Shown: positions 32,850 to 43,279, counted from the stretch's first letter. The stretch is DNA of 64,000 bases from Semisulcospira habei (GCA_036245525.1 BTPG01000004.1:214853057-214917056); one strand, 5' to 3'. Notes: generated from the sequence alone by a model not told the origin. Numbers and translations: made by a program.

Positions 32850-32879
32850 CAAGATATAAATACTCGTTATTAATACGCC

Positions 32880-33188
32880 CAGTTACCTCGGGAGGTGGGG
32901 GGGGGGGGGGGGGTGTCCAACTTTTTGTTTGCGACCTTCAACCTGATACAAAAGGGGTCCAGGGGTCGAAAAATTGAAAAGCGGGGAGTGGGAGGGGGAG
33001 GGGGAGGGGGTTGGTAGGGAGAGAAGGCGCGTGGTGTGTTAAGACTCTCACCATTCGTAAATATATCAAACAACTTAGGGGTGGGAGGGGGCGGGGGGGG
33101 GGGTTTCCAAACATCCCAAAAATTGACCTTGTTACAGCATTTTAAGGAATTTTGGGTCTGGAGGGGGGTTCGGAACCCGTAGGATTGC

Positions 33189-33219
<31 letters not shown>

Positions 33220-33245
33220 ACCAATCTACCCCTGTACACCTATCA
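32880..33245. repeat. Dispersed repeat N, G-rich
   Basis: G-runs separated by ATATATCAAACAACTTAGGG and GTTACAGCATTTTAAGGAATT, ending in poly-C and CA. Confidence 0.75.
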
Positions 33246-33997
33246 TTATTTTTATAACTCTATTTTGGGGGGGGGGTAATGGGTGGGGGGAGGGAGGCTG
33301 GGGCATGGGGCAGGGGACTTGAGTTGAATTTGTATGAGACTGAAAACGAACCATCAGAAACAATAGAGAGGGATGAATGCACTGAGATTAATGAACGCAC
33401 AAAATTAACTAAATAATTATTTTACATTGAATTACCTCACTAACGAACAAACGCTACACTTCTTTAAATGTATGCTCTGTATAGTTGTCCCGTGATTAAT
33501 GCTATTCCCTTTTTGTTTTTAAAGAAATGCGGACAACCAACAATAAAATCTTGAAATAAAATTGTGATATAAAATCTTGAAATAATACCTCTATGATAAA
33601 AGCAAAAGAAAAAAAATTAACAAACTTCCAATCTCGCTCTTTCTTCGAGTGACGAAATCCCAAATTTGGAAAAAGCGTCACGTGGCTTTTTTGCGCGAGC
33701 GTGACCATCCCATCAATGGGAAATCGCGCGAGGTCTCGTGGGGGTCTCGCGCAGTCTCGTCGTGGCCTCGAGAGACCCCGGCCTAATGAGCCGTTCCTTT
33801 GTTCGCCAATTTGGGGATTTTTCATATTCAATCCAGTAACAAGGATTCCCAGGCAAGTTTGATTTAGCGTGAGGCCGGCCTCTGCTGAACACGCATTCCC
33901 GCTTTGACTGCACGAAGTATAGATTCTCGTGAGCTCTCGTAGTTTCCCCAGAAGCAAAAGGTATTCAGGCGGATGTCCAGTTTTCTCCATAAGCATA
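33246..33997. other. No recognised gene
   Basis: A minus-strand open frame of 172 codons crosses 33502-34020, but it runs into a foldback, has low-complexity parts and resembles no family I know. ATAAAATCTTGAAATAA is repeated near 33541-33585. GAGGTCTCG-type words are repeated near 33730-33775. Confidence 0.4.
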
Positions 33998-34092
33998 TAC
34001 AACACTCCAAACATCTCCAAGCGGCATAGATCCTCATGAGCCCTCCGGGCTCATGAGGATCTATGCCTCTTGGAGATGTTTGGAGTGTTGTC
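33998..34092. mobile_element. TTAA-type foldback A', source of the next minisatellite
   Basis: ACAACACTCCAAACATCTCC then AAGCGGCATAGATCC, centre AGCCCTCCGGGCT, perfect complement to GGAGTGTTGT. Confidence 0.9.
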
Positions 34093-34510
34093 TATATTTT
34101 TTCCGGGCTCTTTTTGAATGTATGCCTGTCACTGATGTTTCGAGTGTGGTCTATATTTTTCCGGGCTCTTTTTGAATGTATGCCTGTTACTGATGTTTCG
34201 AGTGTGGTCTATATTTTTCCGGGCTCTTTTTGAATGTATGCCTGTTACTGATGTTTCGAGTGTGGTCTATGTTTTTTCCGGGCTCTTTTGAATGTATGCC
34301 TGTTACTGATGTTTCGAGTGTGGTCTATATTTTCTCGGGCTCTTTTTGAATGTATGCCTGTTACTGATGTTTCGAGTGTGGTCTATATTTTCTCGGGCTC
34401 TTTTTGAATGTATGCCTGTTACTGATATTTGGAGTGTGGTCTATTTTTTTCCGGGCGGTCTTTGAATGTATGCCTGTTACTTATATTTGGAGTGTGTGTG
34501 GTCTATGCTG
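34060..34510. repeat. 62-bp minisatellite, about 7 copies, derived from a foldback arm
   Basis: Unit: CCGGGCTCTTTTTGAATGTA, TGCCTGTTACTGATGTTTCG, AGTGTGGTCTATATTTT. The first, diverged unit is the A' right arm itself (CCGGGCTCATGAGGATCTATG, CCTCTTGGAGATGTTTGGAG, TGTTGTCTATATTTT). Confidence 0.9.
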
Positions 34511-34742
34511 ATGGTACACGATTGTTATCAACCCCGACTTTGCTCTCGTTCTGTGTCGGTATTTGTTGCTGTGCGCGGTTCCACTGCGGACGACGTTCTG
34601 CCAGCCTATTTTTGGCTTGCTGGTTTCGGTCTGACAGCCATCTGCTGCCGGGTGTCTTGAAGAAGCACACGTCCTCACGAGGTCCTCGCAGCTGCGGCGT
34701 TGTCACCAGCCCCTATCAATCTGAAAGAGACTGATATATGTG

Positions 34743-34993
34743 TACACTGAGGAGCAAACGAAATGAGACTTTATTGGAATCGTTTGAAACATTTGATTTA
34801 AGAATAACTCAGAAAAAGAAATTGACATATCATTTGAATATACAGTATAAAAATGCGACATGCTCGTCAGTACAAGAAACGCGATATCATTGGAGTATAT
34901 ATACCCCCAAAATGCGACGTCACTAAAATCGTCGGAAACACTTGAGTGTTTCCGGCGTTTTAAATGATGTCGCATTTCTTTTGATCGTTAGTA
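34743..34993. mobile_element. Family I composite
   Basis: TACACTGAGGAGCAAACGAA at the left, GTCGCATTTCTTTTGATCGTT at the right, and further arms inside (AAAATGCGACATGCTCGTCAG; AAAATGCGACGTCACTAAAA). It looks like two elements nested or recombined. Confidence 0.7.
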
Positions 34994-35061
34994 TAGTTTA
35001 TTGTGGAGGTTATGTGAATGTCATATGAAGGCGACAAGATGGCATGTCCTTTTTGTGAACA

Positions 35062-35097
35062 GCGAGATTTCCATTGTATTACAATGGAAATGTCGCT
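35062..35097. repeat. Short perfect hairpin
   Basis: GCGAGATTTCCATTGTATTAC, then AATGGAAATGTCGC. Confidence 0.6.
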
Positions 35098-35188
35098 TTT
35101 CCCGAATGGACTTACTGTCTTTTACCTTCACGGGGCGGGGAGGAAGTGTGGTTTCTCAGCCAGCAATGTTATATTTGCAAGATGCATA

Positions 35189-35249
35189 CATTCTCGCGAG
35201 CCCATGCGGTTACATCATACATTCTCGCGAGCCCATGCGGTTACATCAT
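35189..35249. repeat. 31-bp direct duplication
   Basis: ATTCTCGCGAGCCCATGCGG then TTACATCAT occurs twice in tandem. Confidence 0.85.
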
Positions 35250-35265
35250 GGCTGTGTCTTAGAAA

Positions 35266-35480
35266 TTAACCCCTTGACTGCCGAGAAAAGGTCAACTCGC
35301 TCCAAATGCAAGAGGCATAGATCCTCATGAGCCCCCGCAGTTGCGGGGGCTCATGAGGATCTATGCCTCTCGCTGACACCGCTTTGTATCCATGTTCCAT
35401 GGACGGGCGGGGATCTCTGACGTTGGATTAATGATGATTTCAAACAACACCTTTCGTCAATTGGTAGCAAAAGGAGTTAA
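35266..35480. mobile_element. TTAA foldback family A, complete
   Basis: TTAACCCCTTGACTGCCGAG to GCAAAAGGAGTTAA. Core AAGAGGCATAGATCCTCATG and complement. Its right TTAA is shared with the next element. Confidence 0.94.
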
Positions 35481-35687
35481 CCCATTCAACCCGACGGTCG
35501 TATTTCCCAAATTTTGAAGGCGTCATCTAATGACTATGCACCTGTTGCACGAGATGGATCGAAAATGAATTCAAGGGCAGTGACAGATTATCTTGGCGCC
35601 GACAGGCGCCAAGCTAATCTGTCACTACCTTTGAATTACAATGGTCGACCCGTCTCCTGCTGTAGTGCGTCAGGGCTGAATGAGTTA
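35477..35687. mobile_element. TTAA foldback family B, complete, abutting family A
   Basis: TTAACCCATTCAACCCGACGG to GGCTGAATGAGTTAA. Stem GGGCAGTGACAGATTATC and complement. The 5' shoulder has CCAAATTTTGAAGGCGTCAT. Confidence 0.93.
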
Positions 35688-35705
35688 AGGCATGTCTAAC
35701 CAGTT

Positions 35706-35890
35706 CACTTACCAACCAAACGACCAACTGACTCACCCAGCCACCCGCAAACCAACCCAGCAACCCACCCATAACTCATAGAGCAACCCACTTGCCCACC
35801 ACGCAAGCAGTCAACCCACGGAGTGTGCCAACGACCGACCGGCCAGCGAACCAACCAATCAGCCTGGCATTAAGTTAACAAACCAGCCAA
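35706..35890. repeat. Degenerate (ACCAACC)n low complexity
   Basis: ACCAACCAAACGACCAACTG-type sequence. It may be a decayed SINE1-tail microsatellite, since SINE1 ends in (AACC)n. Confidence 0.6.
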
Positions 35891-36279
35891 CAGACTTGAC
35901 ATTAATTGTATTCGTAATCGCCACGCAGCACGTGATAGAGCTTCGAGAAGACGCGAGAATTCCCGAGAGGGCCGCTAGGCCGTCTTGATTATGGCCCCTG
36001 GTTTTAAAAGATCATGAATATCTTATTGTATCATCTCCGTGCCTCGTAAAATTGAGTGGGAGTATTGTTTACGAATTTATTTTTTACTTTTTATTTTTAT
36101 TTTTTTGAGCGACCGGGATAGATTTAAGACAGTGCCTGTCCGCACGTACAGACGACGCGATGACACTTTATGTACATTGCTTTATGGGAATTTATTGGTT
36201 GTGTTTATAAACGATACTAGTCAAGAACATATGACTAACAAGAGATATAAACCCTCCTGAAACATAAACCCTTCGATGC
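35891..36279. other. No recognised gene
   Basis: AT-rich; nothing recognised. Confidence 0.35.
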
Positions 36280-36420
36280 CGGGTTCCGGCGTAAACCGAG
36301 TCAGTACGAAGGGAATGAGGACTAAAAATCCACATCCCATGCCTGCCCACCATGGGGATTCGAATCCGGGACCTTACGACTGTCAGCGCAGCGTCTTATC
36401 CACTGAGCTACGTCTCCCAA
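36280..36420 (-). mobile_element. tRNA-like SINE3 head
   Basis: Minus strand: GGGAGACGTAGCTCAGTGG, then CCCGGATTCGAATCCCCATG. A- and B-boxes are clear, but the T-stem does not pair properly, so this is not a working tRNA gene. It is followed by a body with CCGGGTTCCGGCGTAAAC. Confidence 0.6.
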
Positions 36421-36472
36421 ACATGTCTTAACCAGTGTGCTTGGAGGGTTGAATTTTTTCATGCAATGGTCC

Positions 36473-36658
36473 TTAACTCAATCTGCCCGCGACACACCAC
36501 AGCAAGAGATGGCTCGACCATGATAGTTCAAGGCGCCAAGGTATTCTGCCACCACCCTTGAACTATCATGGTCGACCGGTCTCCTGAATTATATTGCAGT
36601 CCTCTGAGGATAACTCCCAAAATGTAGGTATTTCGCACCTCACGCCTCAATGAGTTGA
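36473..36658. mobile_element. TTAA foldback family B, one inner arm deleted
   Basis: TTAACTCAATCTGCCCGCG to CCTCAATGAGTTGA. The stem outer part GATAGTTCAAGG is intact, but the left inner arm is lost: it jumps straight to CGCCAAGGTATTCTGCC. Confidence 0.85.
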
Positions 36659-36745
36659 TGGTAGCGGTTTTTGGATAGATGCTTTCGTTGGCGGCATGGA
36701 TATTTTCTTCTCGTGTGCAGCTAAAATCAACTTTTGATTACGTGC

Positions 36746-36959
36746 TTAACTCATTCAGGCCGGCGCACGTATCTCCCCAATTTTGGAGGCGTCATCCAAC
36801 GACTATGCACCTGTTGCAGCAGATGGATCGACCATGATAATTCAAGGGCAGTGCCAGATTAGCTTGGCGCCGACAGGCGCCAAGCTAATCTGGCACTACC
36901 CTTGAATTATCATGATCTACCCATTTCCTGCTGTAGTGCGTCAGGGCTGAATGGGTTAA
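36746..36959. mobile_element. TTAA foldback family B, complete
   Basis: TTAACTCATTCAGGCCGGCG to GGCTGAATGGGTTAA. Full stem with loop GGCGCCGACAGGCGCC. Confidence 0.94.
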
Positions 36960-37396
36960 TTTTGTTTCAGAAATGAAAATCCTCGGATAAATGTGTAATC
37001 GCGTTCTGTATTTCAACACTGATTATTACACGACGTGCCGCCATTTTGCATTTATTCGTTTCAATATTTTGATTGGACATCACAACGCGTTGGCAGCTTG
37101 ACGACGTTCTTGTGATCTTTCTTTTTTTTTTTTTTTAAATTATTGACAATTTCTCTGATTTCAAATCGTTAATTAGTCGCTGTTTTGTCAGAGATTTGAT
37201 TTGTAATAAATTTATTCATAGCATTTCGGGCTTGAATGACACCAAATTGGGTCTTCAGTTTTGAAATGTCACAAGTGATGTACATTCAGTTAGAAGGTTG
37301 TTGTTGTTTTGTTTTTTTTTTTTTTCCTCCCAATCTGGAGGACAAAAATTTCGTTTGCGTGAAAGGTTCATTAATATTCGCTATGATTTCGCGGTC
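36960..37396. other. No recognised gene
   Basis: AT-rich with T-runs; nothing recognised. Confidence 0.35.
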
Positions 37397-37627
37397 TAAC
37401 TCCTTCAATGCCGACAACAAATGAGCAAGATACATAGATATCTTCTTTTTTATGTCTTCTTTTTTTTTTTTTTTTTTTTTCTTTTTTCTTTTTTTTTTTT
37501 TCTTCTTTTTTTAACCGGTTCTTCCTCCTTCTCTCCACTTTGGCATGAATTTCAACCCACTTTAACCAGTTCAGTGCCGAGAAAATTGAAACACCACCCA
37601 CTTTGGTATCAGTTTCAGCCAACTTAA
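37397..37627. mobile_element. Family A copies, hairpin deleted; part of a 100-bp identical duplication
   Basis: 37501-37600 is identical to 38386-38485. It carries the family A left end TTAACCAGTTCAGTGCCGAG but jumps from ACCACCCA to CTTTGGTATCAG. The hairpin core is absent. Confidence 0.8.
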
Positions 37628-37962
37628 TAAAATTTCAAATACAAAACGATTTCCAAATACCGTGTAGCTCGCTTGAGCTTGCCCTTAGCACCACGTGAAT
37701 GTTCTGGTGTTTACGTACAGTGTGTGAGTGAATGCGTGTGATTCACGTGAGCGTGCTTGTTGGGTTCAGTTCGCGGCTACATTCTGCGCATTGAGTTATA
37801 TTATAAATATGAGAAATGCGCCATATAAATGCTATAAAAAAAAAAAAAAAAAAAAAGATACTCGTGAGCCACTCAACTGGGTCTATGCCTCTTGCAGACA
37901 CCATAAGTAGCCACCACCCTTGAGTGGTTGGAGCTAGTACTAAGCTGTGAATTCACAACGCT
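37628..37962. other. No recognised gene; family A scrap
   Basis: GATACTCGTGAGCCACTCAA and CTATGCCTCTTGCAGACACC near 37857-37905 are pieces of a family A core after an A-run. Confidence 0.5.
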
Positions 37963-38134
37963 TTAACTCAATCAGCCCGACGCACGTATTTCCCAAATTG
38001 TGGGGGCGTCATCTGACGACTATGCATCTGTTGAAGGAGATGGATATTTCGGCGCCAAGCTAATCTGGCACTACCCTTGAATTATCATGGTCGACCCATC
38101 TCCTGCCTTGGTGCGTCAGGGCTGAATGGGTTAA
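37963..38134. mobile_element. TTAA foldback family B, left arm deleted
   Basis: TTAACTCAATCAGCCCGACG to GGCTGAATGGGTTAA. Only the right arm (GGCGCCAAGCTAATCTGGC onward) remains; the left jumps from GAGATGGAT to ATTTCGGCGCC. Confidence 0.9.
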
Positions 38135-38207
38135 ACGATGCAATTTTGCGATGACCGGGGAGGCGGGGGGTGGGGGGGGGGTGGGTTGGGGGCGTAGGTG
38201 GGGGGGG

Positions 38208-38340
38208 GAAGGGGCGGTCCCTGTCGCAGCGGACACGCCCCTGCCACCAATGCTAGAGGTTTGAGGTTCGATACCGGGTTCCGGCGTCACATTTTCTCAT
38301 CCATTGTCACAGTACAATTCGGGCGGACTGTCTTCTTTTC
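38208..38340 (+). mobile_element. tRNA-derived SINE2 head
   Basis: GGGCGGTCCCTGTCGCAGCGG, CCACCAATGCTAGAGG, GAGGTTCGATACCGGGTTCC. The same head is found at 53702-53845. Confidence 0.7.
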
Positions 38341-38400
38341 TTTTTTTTTTTTTCTTTTTTTCTTTTTTTTTTTTTTTTTTTTTTTTCTTCTTTTTTTAAC
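38341..38400. repeat. Oligo-T tract
   Basis: T-runs with single C bases; part of the duplicated segment also at 37441-37512. Confidence 0.85.
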
Positions 38401-38446
38401 CGGTTCTTCCTCCTTCTCTCCACTTTGGCATGAATTTCAACCCACT

Positions 38447-38664
38447 TTAACCAGTTCAGTGCCGAGAAAATTGAAACACCACCCAACTGCAAGATGTATA
38501 GATCCTCATGAGCCCCCGCAGTTGCGGGGGCTCATGAGGATCTATGCCTCTTGCTGACAGCAGTGTGTACCCATGTTTCTTGGACGGTGTTGGCCTCTGG
38601 TCTTTGAATGAACCCAGATTTCAGAAACAAGAAATGTTCGTACAGTGGCAGGGAAGGAGACTAT
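38447..38664. mobile_element. TTAA foldback family A
   Basis: TTAACCAGTTCAGTGCCGAG. Core 38489-38554 GCAAGATGTATAGATCCTC and complement. Right end GTGGCAGGGAAGGAG without an intact TTAA. Confidence 0.88.
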
Positions 38665-38669
38665 TCAAG

Positions 38670-38800
38670 TTGAGTGAGTGAGTGAGTGAGTGAGTGAGTG
38701 AGTGAGTGAGTGAGTGAGTGAGTGAGTGAGTGAGTGAGTGAGTGAGTGAGTGAGTGAGTGAGTGAGTGAGTGAGGGAGGGACGGACGGACGGACGGACGG
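38670..38800. repeat. (GTGA)n then (ACGG)n
   Basis: About 26 GTGA repeats and 5 ACGG repeats. Confidence 0.95.
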
Positions 38801-39306
38801 ACCGAATGACTGATTAATTTACTTACGCTGAATGACGGACTAACTGGAAATTACCGAAGTGTGTCTGACTGCGATCGGCAATGAAATGCATTTGCATTTT
38901 GCTTCGTGTTAAACTGTTCTTCAAAACAGACCCTATGCTTTTTACGCCGGTTCTTTCCCGTCCAAGCTTTCAGAAATGCTTTTTATTATTCCTTATGGCT
39001 CACCAGGGAAACAGAAATCCCTTAACTCGCCCCTTAAGTGTGCCTCCGCTCACAACCCGCCATTACAAAACGCTCCCTCTGTTGTATATATCACTGCATA
39101 AAAACCAAAGCGCCGCCAAGCCTCAAAAGGGGCACTGATAGGGATGCATGCTTGATTAATTTTCTTTCTTCCGAGACAAATTCGCTGGCGGTCCCCTGGA
39201 GAGAATGAAATGTTTCCATATGGATGTGATTTTGAAATCTGCCCCTGCGGATGCAGAATTAATGGCGGAAGACGTGCCAGTCAGGAAAGTGTGGCCATCT
39301 TTTGAT
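38801..39306. other. No recognised gene
   Basis: Nothing recognised. Confidence 0.35.
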
Positions 39307-39462
39307 TTAACCCTGTCAATGTCGGGGAAAACGCTCGCCAAAACACTACCCAACTGCAAGAGGTATAGATCCTCATGAGCCCCCGCAGTTGCGGGGGCTC
39401 ATGAGGATCTATGCCTCTTGCTGAAATCACTTTGAATTTGTTCTCGGCAGTCAAGGGGTTAA
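39307..39462. mobile_element. TTAA foldback family A, compact complete copy (156 bp)
   Basis: TTAACCCTGTCAATGTCGGG to GGCAGTCAAGGGGTTAA. Core GCAAGAGGTATAGATCCTCA and complement. A good type copy, because both ends and the core are intact and short. Confidence 0.95.
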
Positions 39463-39529
39463 AGAGACTGACATCAGCGTCTGCAGGGAAAAATATCTTT
39501 TTAATCCCAAACGCAAATAAGAAAACAAA

Positions 39530-39828
39530 GTTTGGTTGTTTGGTTGTTCGAGGTTTAACGTCCAGGGCACCGAAGTGATAATGGGCGGCCCTGACGGGCG
39601 GGTTATGGGGGACCTGGAAATCTTTTGCCTATGGAGTACTACCTGAACAGTGATCAATTGAAGCGCACTGCAACTTTGCCACTTTGATTTACCAGCACCT
39701 TTCAATAAGCCCGTCTTTTTTTCCCCTGGAATGCGAGTCCAGCTACCGGGGCCGGGACTCGAACCCACGACCCGGCGATTCCCTTCGGTCTCTTGCTCCG
39801 ACGCTTAACCACCTGAGCTATATGGAAC
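39530..39828 (-). mobile_element. tRNA-derived SINE1
   Basis: GTTCGAGGTTTAACGTCC, body, GGGACTCGAACCCACGACCC (B-box on minus) and GCTTAACCACCTGAGCTAT (A-box on minus). Nearly full length with a small body deletion. Confidence 0.88.
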
Positions 39829-40109
39829 TATGGGGAAAAAAAAAGAAGTTGTTTTTTTTTTTTTTTTTAGCCGGGCCTTAAAGGTACGTCTTTGACGAGC
39901 AAAAAGTCAGGATCGGAAAATTCTCGCCTTTGCGTAGATGACAACATTATTTTAAGTTGTGCCTTTATATTGACGATAATAAATGTCTCTTTCACTGCCC
40001 GACCTAAACTGCTGATATGATTCATTTGGATCGGGAAGTGGAAGAGTTTTGAAACAACAACAAAAAACGTAGGATAGCGAACAAGCCATTGGATAATGTT
40101 ATAATATTA

Positions 40110-40202
40110 TTAACCCTTTGCGTGTCTTCAGCGGTTTTAGTCGCGATGATGCCTGCAGGAATGATCGCGACTAACCCCGCTGACGACAACCCAAAGGGTT
40201 AA
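40110..40202. mobile_element. TTAA foldback family C, complete
   Basis: TTAACCCTTTGCGTGTCTTC to ACAACCCAAAGGGTTAA. Stem AGCGGTTTTAGTCGCGATG and complement. Confidence 0.93.
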
Positions 40203-40398
40203 ATGCCAGATAATGTCAGGATATCGCTGTATTGGAAAATTACAATGTCAGTGGCTGGGAAAATTCATTGAATAATCTGAAGTTTATTCGAATGTGATTC
40301 AGTTAGGGCCGCTGGCAAGATGTCTGATCATAGCCTTTGTGAAACACAGCAAATCCGAACGCGGTGCATTCCGCAAGGCAAGAAGAGTGTTATTTTTT

Positions 40399-40433
40399 TT
40401 AAAGCGACATACCCCAGACAGTAAGGGGGTTAA
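40399..40433 (-). mobile_element. TTAA mini-element family U (inverted)
   Basis: TTAAAGCGACATACCCCAGA then CAGTAAGGGGGTTAA; the inverse of TTAACCCYYTNYTG...GTCGCTTTAA. Confidence 0.65.
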
Positions 40434-40479
40434 TAGATCGCTGTATCTCCTTTATTGAGGTGCGTAGGCTGTCTTGCAT

Positions 40480-40700
40480 TTAACGCCTTCCATGCCGGCG
40501 GAGGTTCACCGAGCGACCAAAAACCACAACTGTCCCAAACAACACGGACACAAAGTGGTCTCAGCAAGAGGCATAGATCCTCATGAGCCCCCGCGACTGC
40601 GGGGGCTCATGAGGATCTATGCCTCTTGCAGAGATCAATTTGTATCCATGTTCCTTGAACGGTTGTGACACTTCGTGATGAACAAAGGTTTTTGGAACAA
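40480..40700. mobile_element. TTAA foldback family A
   Basis: TTAACGCCTTCCATGCCGGC. Core 40564-40629. Right boundary not delimited; CTTGAACGGTTGTGACACT is the usual subterminal part. Confidence 0.85.
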
Positions 40701-40802
40701 AATACGCGTCTACAAGAGACATAGAGACATAAGCTCAAGTACTATATATGGTAAACATCTTGACGAATACGTAAATTAAACTTTAAAGCGATCTGTTGGA
40801 AG

Positions 40803-40852
40803 CGGGGGGTGGGGAGGGTGGGGGGGGTGGGGGGTGGGGGTTGGGAGATGAG
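40803..40852. repeat. G-rich tract
   Basis: GGGGGGTGGGGAGGGTGGGG and similar. Confidence 0.85.
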
Positions 40853-41135
40853 GCTTTGATTGCTGAAATTTGATGATACGAAGTCTTCTCAATGTTGTCT
40901 TGCAAGAACTGAGACTCTCTTACCCGGCTTTTTTTCCCCTACAGTCCATTTGAGTAGGCACTTAAATATATAGGGGTAGTCCCTATTACTTTATGTAGTA
41001 GGTGTTCAGTGGAAGGCTCAAAAGATCTAATAAGCGATGCAGTCACAAAAGGACAGCTGATGTCCTGATGACACAATGCAAGCTTACCAGCCTGGATTTC
41101 CATGGCATTAGCACAGCATTCTCAGAATTTATTGA

Positions 41136-41360
<225 letters not shown>

Positions 41361-41389
41361 CTCATTCCGCGAGATTCAGACTGCATCAG

Positions 41390-41455
41390 CTGACGAGCAA
41401 AAAGAAATGCGACATTTTTGGAATCTTTGGATGTCGCATTTCTCTTGCTCGTCAG
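41390..41455. mobile_element. Family I, minimal copy (66 bp)
   Basis: CTGACGAGCAAAAAGAAATG pairs with ATTTCTCTTGCTCGTCAG; only TTTTTGGAATCTTTGG lies between. Confidence 0.85.
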
Positions 41456-41543
41456 TATAACTTAAGTTAGAGTCCTTTCCGATGGCGGTTATTGTCAGTC
41501 ATACAAAGAACATTGACATGCATTATGGAAATATTGCAATCTA

Positions 41544-41577
41544 TTAACCATTTATTACCTGCAACAGGTCGCTTTAA
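41544..41577 (+). mobile_element. TTAA mini-element family U
   Basis: TTAACCATTTATTACCTGCA then ACAGGTCGCTTTAA; 34 bp with TTAA at both ends. Confidence 0.65.
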
Positions 41578-41823
41578 GGTGGTTTCAAATGTTCTGACAA
41601 AATTGTGTTAAAAGATTTCCGACCTTCTTGTAAACAGTAATTTCTCTCATTCAATCATCGCTGATTACAGAAATCAATAAGAGTTTTTTTCCCCCCGCCA
41701 AAGAGAAAATTATGACATGCAAGATGAAAATAATATGTCGACAGAATGGGACCCGATCGTTTCAGAATGCTAAATACTCAAAGGTTCTGTTTTGGCGGCA
41801 GAGCCTGTTCGAGCGACCGTACT

Positions 41824-42078
41824 CCTAACGCGAGGTCACCTGTCACTAAAGACCATTCAGGTGGCTGTAGCTGTGACTGTGGCTGTAGCTGTGACCGTGG
41901 CTGTAGCTGTGACCGTGGCTGTAGCTGTGGCTGTGGCTGTGGCTGTAGCTGTGACTGTGGCTGTAGCTGTGACTGTGGCTGTAGCTGTGACTGTGGCTGT
42001 AGCTGTGTCCGTGGCTGTAGCTGTGGCTGTGGCTGTAGCTGCCTGAATGGTCTTTAGTGACAGGTGACCTCTCGTAAC
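41824..42078. mobile_element. Foldback with GTGGCTGTAGCT minisatellite in its loop
   Basis: 37-bp arms: CCTAACGCGAGGTCACCTGT..CATTCAG and its complement ..ACAGGTGACCTCTCGTAACGG. The whole loop (about 180 bp) is a 6/12/18-bp repeat of GTGGCTGTAGCTGTGACT. The open frames through it (GCSCDCGCSC) are repeat artefacts. Confidence 0.88.
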
Positions 42079-42102
42079 GGTGATCGCTTATTGACAGGTG
42101 AC

Positions 42103-42180
<78 letters not shown>
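42103..42180. repeat. (GA)n microsatellite
   Basis: About 38 GA repeats, just after a third copy of TTGACAGGTGACC. Confidence 0.95.
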
Positions 42181-42307
42181 AACTGTCTTTTAAGATCACT
42201 TGTTTTGCTTGCAAAGACTTTGGTCGCTCACAACATGCGCTGCTGGACGCACTTTTCTTGCTGTTCACCACACTCGCCCCTACAACGCCACCGCGTTAGC
42301 AAGATCC

Positions 42308-42524
42308 CCTGAACGTTCAGCCCGGCGCACGTATTTCCCAAATTCTAGAGGCGTCATCTAACGACTATGCACCTGTTGCAGGAGATGCGTCGACCGTGAT
42401 AATTCAAGGGTAGTGCCAGATTAGCTCATTGGCGCCAACAGGCGCCAAGCTAATCTGGCACTATCCTTGAATTGTCATGGTCGACCCATCTCCTGCTGAA
42501 GTGAGTCAGGTCTGAATGGGTTAA
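42308..42524. mobile_element. TTAA foldback family B
   Basis: CAGCCCGGCGCACGTATTTC to GGTCTGAATGGGTTAA. Full stem; the loop carries CATTGGCGCCAACAGGCGCC. The left TTAA is mutated. Confidence 0.9.
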
Positions 42525-42640
42525 AGAAATTCCCAGCAAAGCAGGAAACACGCTTAAAAAGGACAAGTGCAACACAATTCATGAAGTTTTCACAGCTGAT
42601 TGGATTGGATGGGTTGAGATGGACCGGCCATGATAGTTAA

Positions 42641-43130
42641 CCCTTCCGCTGCCAGTAATCACGAATTTCGCGTCAGAAACCGCTGCCAGTAATCACGAAT
42701 GTCGCTTCAGAAGCCGCTGCCAGTAATCACGAATGTCGCTTCAGAAGCCGCTGCCAGTAATCACGAATGTCGCGTCAGAAGCCGCTGCCAGTAATCACGA
42801 ATGTCGCTTCAGAAGCCGCTGCCAGTAATCACGAATGTCGCTTCAGAAGCCGCTGCCAGTAATCACGAATGTCGCGTCAGAAGCCGCTGCCAGTAATCAC
42901 GAATGTCGCTTCAGAAGCCGCTGCCAGTAATCACGAATGTCGCTTCAGAAGCCGCTGCCAGTAATCACAAATGTCGCGTCAGAAACCGCTGCCAGTAATC
43001 ACGAATGTCGCGTCAGAAACCGCTGCCAGTAATTACGCATTTCGCATCAGAAACCGCTGCCAGTAATCACGAATTTCGCGTCAGAAACCGCTGCCAGTAA
43101 TCACGAATTTCGCGTCAGAAACCGCTGCAC
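42641..43130. repeat. 34-bp minisatellite, about 14 copies
   Basis: Unit CCGCTGCCAGTAATCACGAA then TGTCGCTTCAGAAG. Some units have TTCGCG in place of GTCGCT. The first unit is continuous with the family A terminus. Confidence 0.95.
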
Positions 43131-43279
43131 GCTGACCGACTCTCGCTTGAAAAAAAAAAACCCGCAGACGACAGCGAGACAAAATTAGGCAGAAAGAACG
43201 CCAGGCCAAACAAGAGACATAAACACTCATGAGCCCTCGCGACAGCGGGGGCTCATGAGTGTTTATGTCTCTTGCAGAT

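Noticed and set aside
33502..34020. 172-codon minus-strand open frame
   Set aside because: It starts in the A' hairpin flank, has no recognisable domain and its last third is low-complexity hydrophobic. Likely chance.
36355..36420. A tRNA gene on the minus strand
   Set aside because: A- and B-box words are present, but the T-stem next to TTCGAAT does not pair and the acceptor stem has no partner; it is a SINE head.
41746..42057. Cysteine-rich GCSCDCGCSC open frame
   Set aside because: Produced by the GTGGCTGTAGCT minisatellite in a foldback loop.
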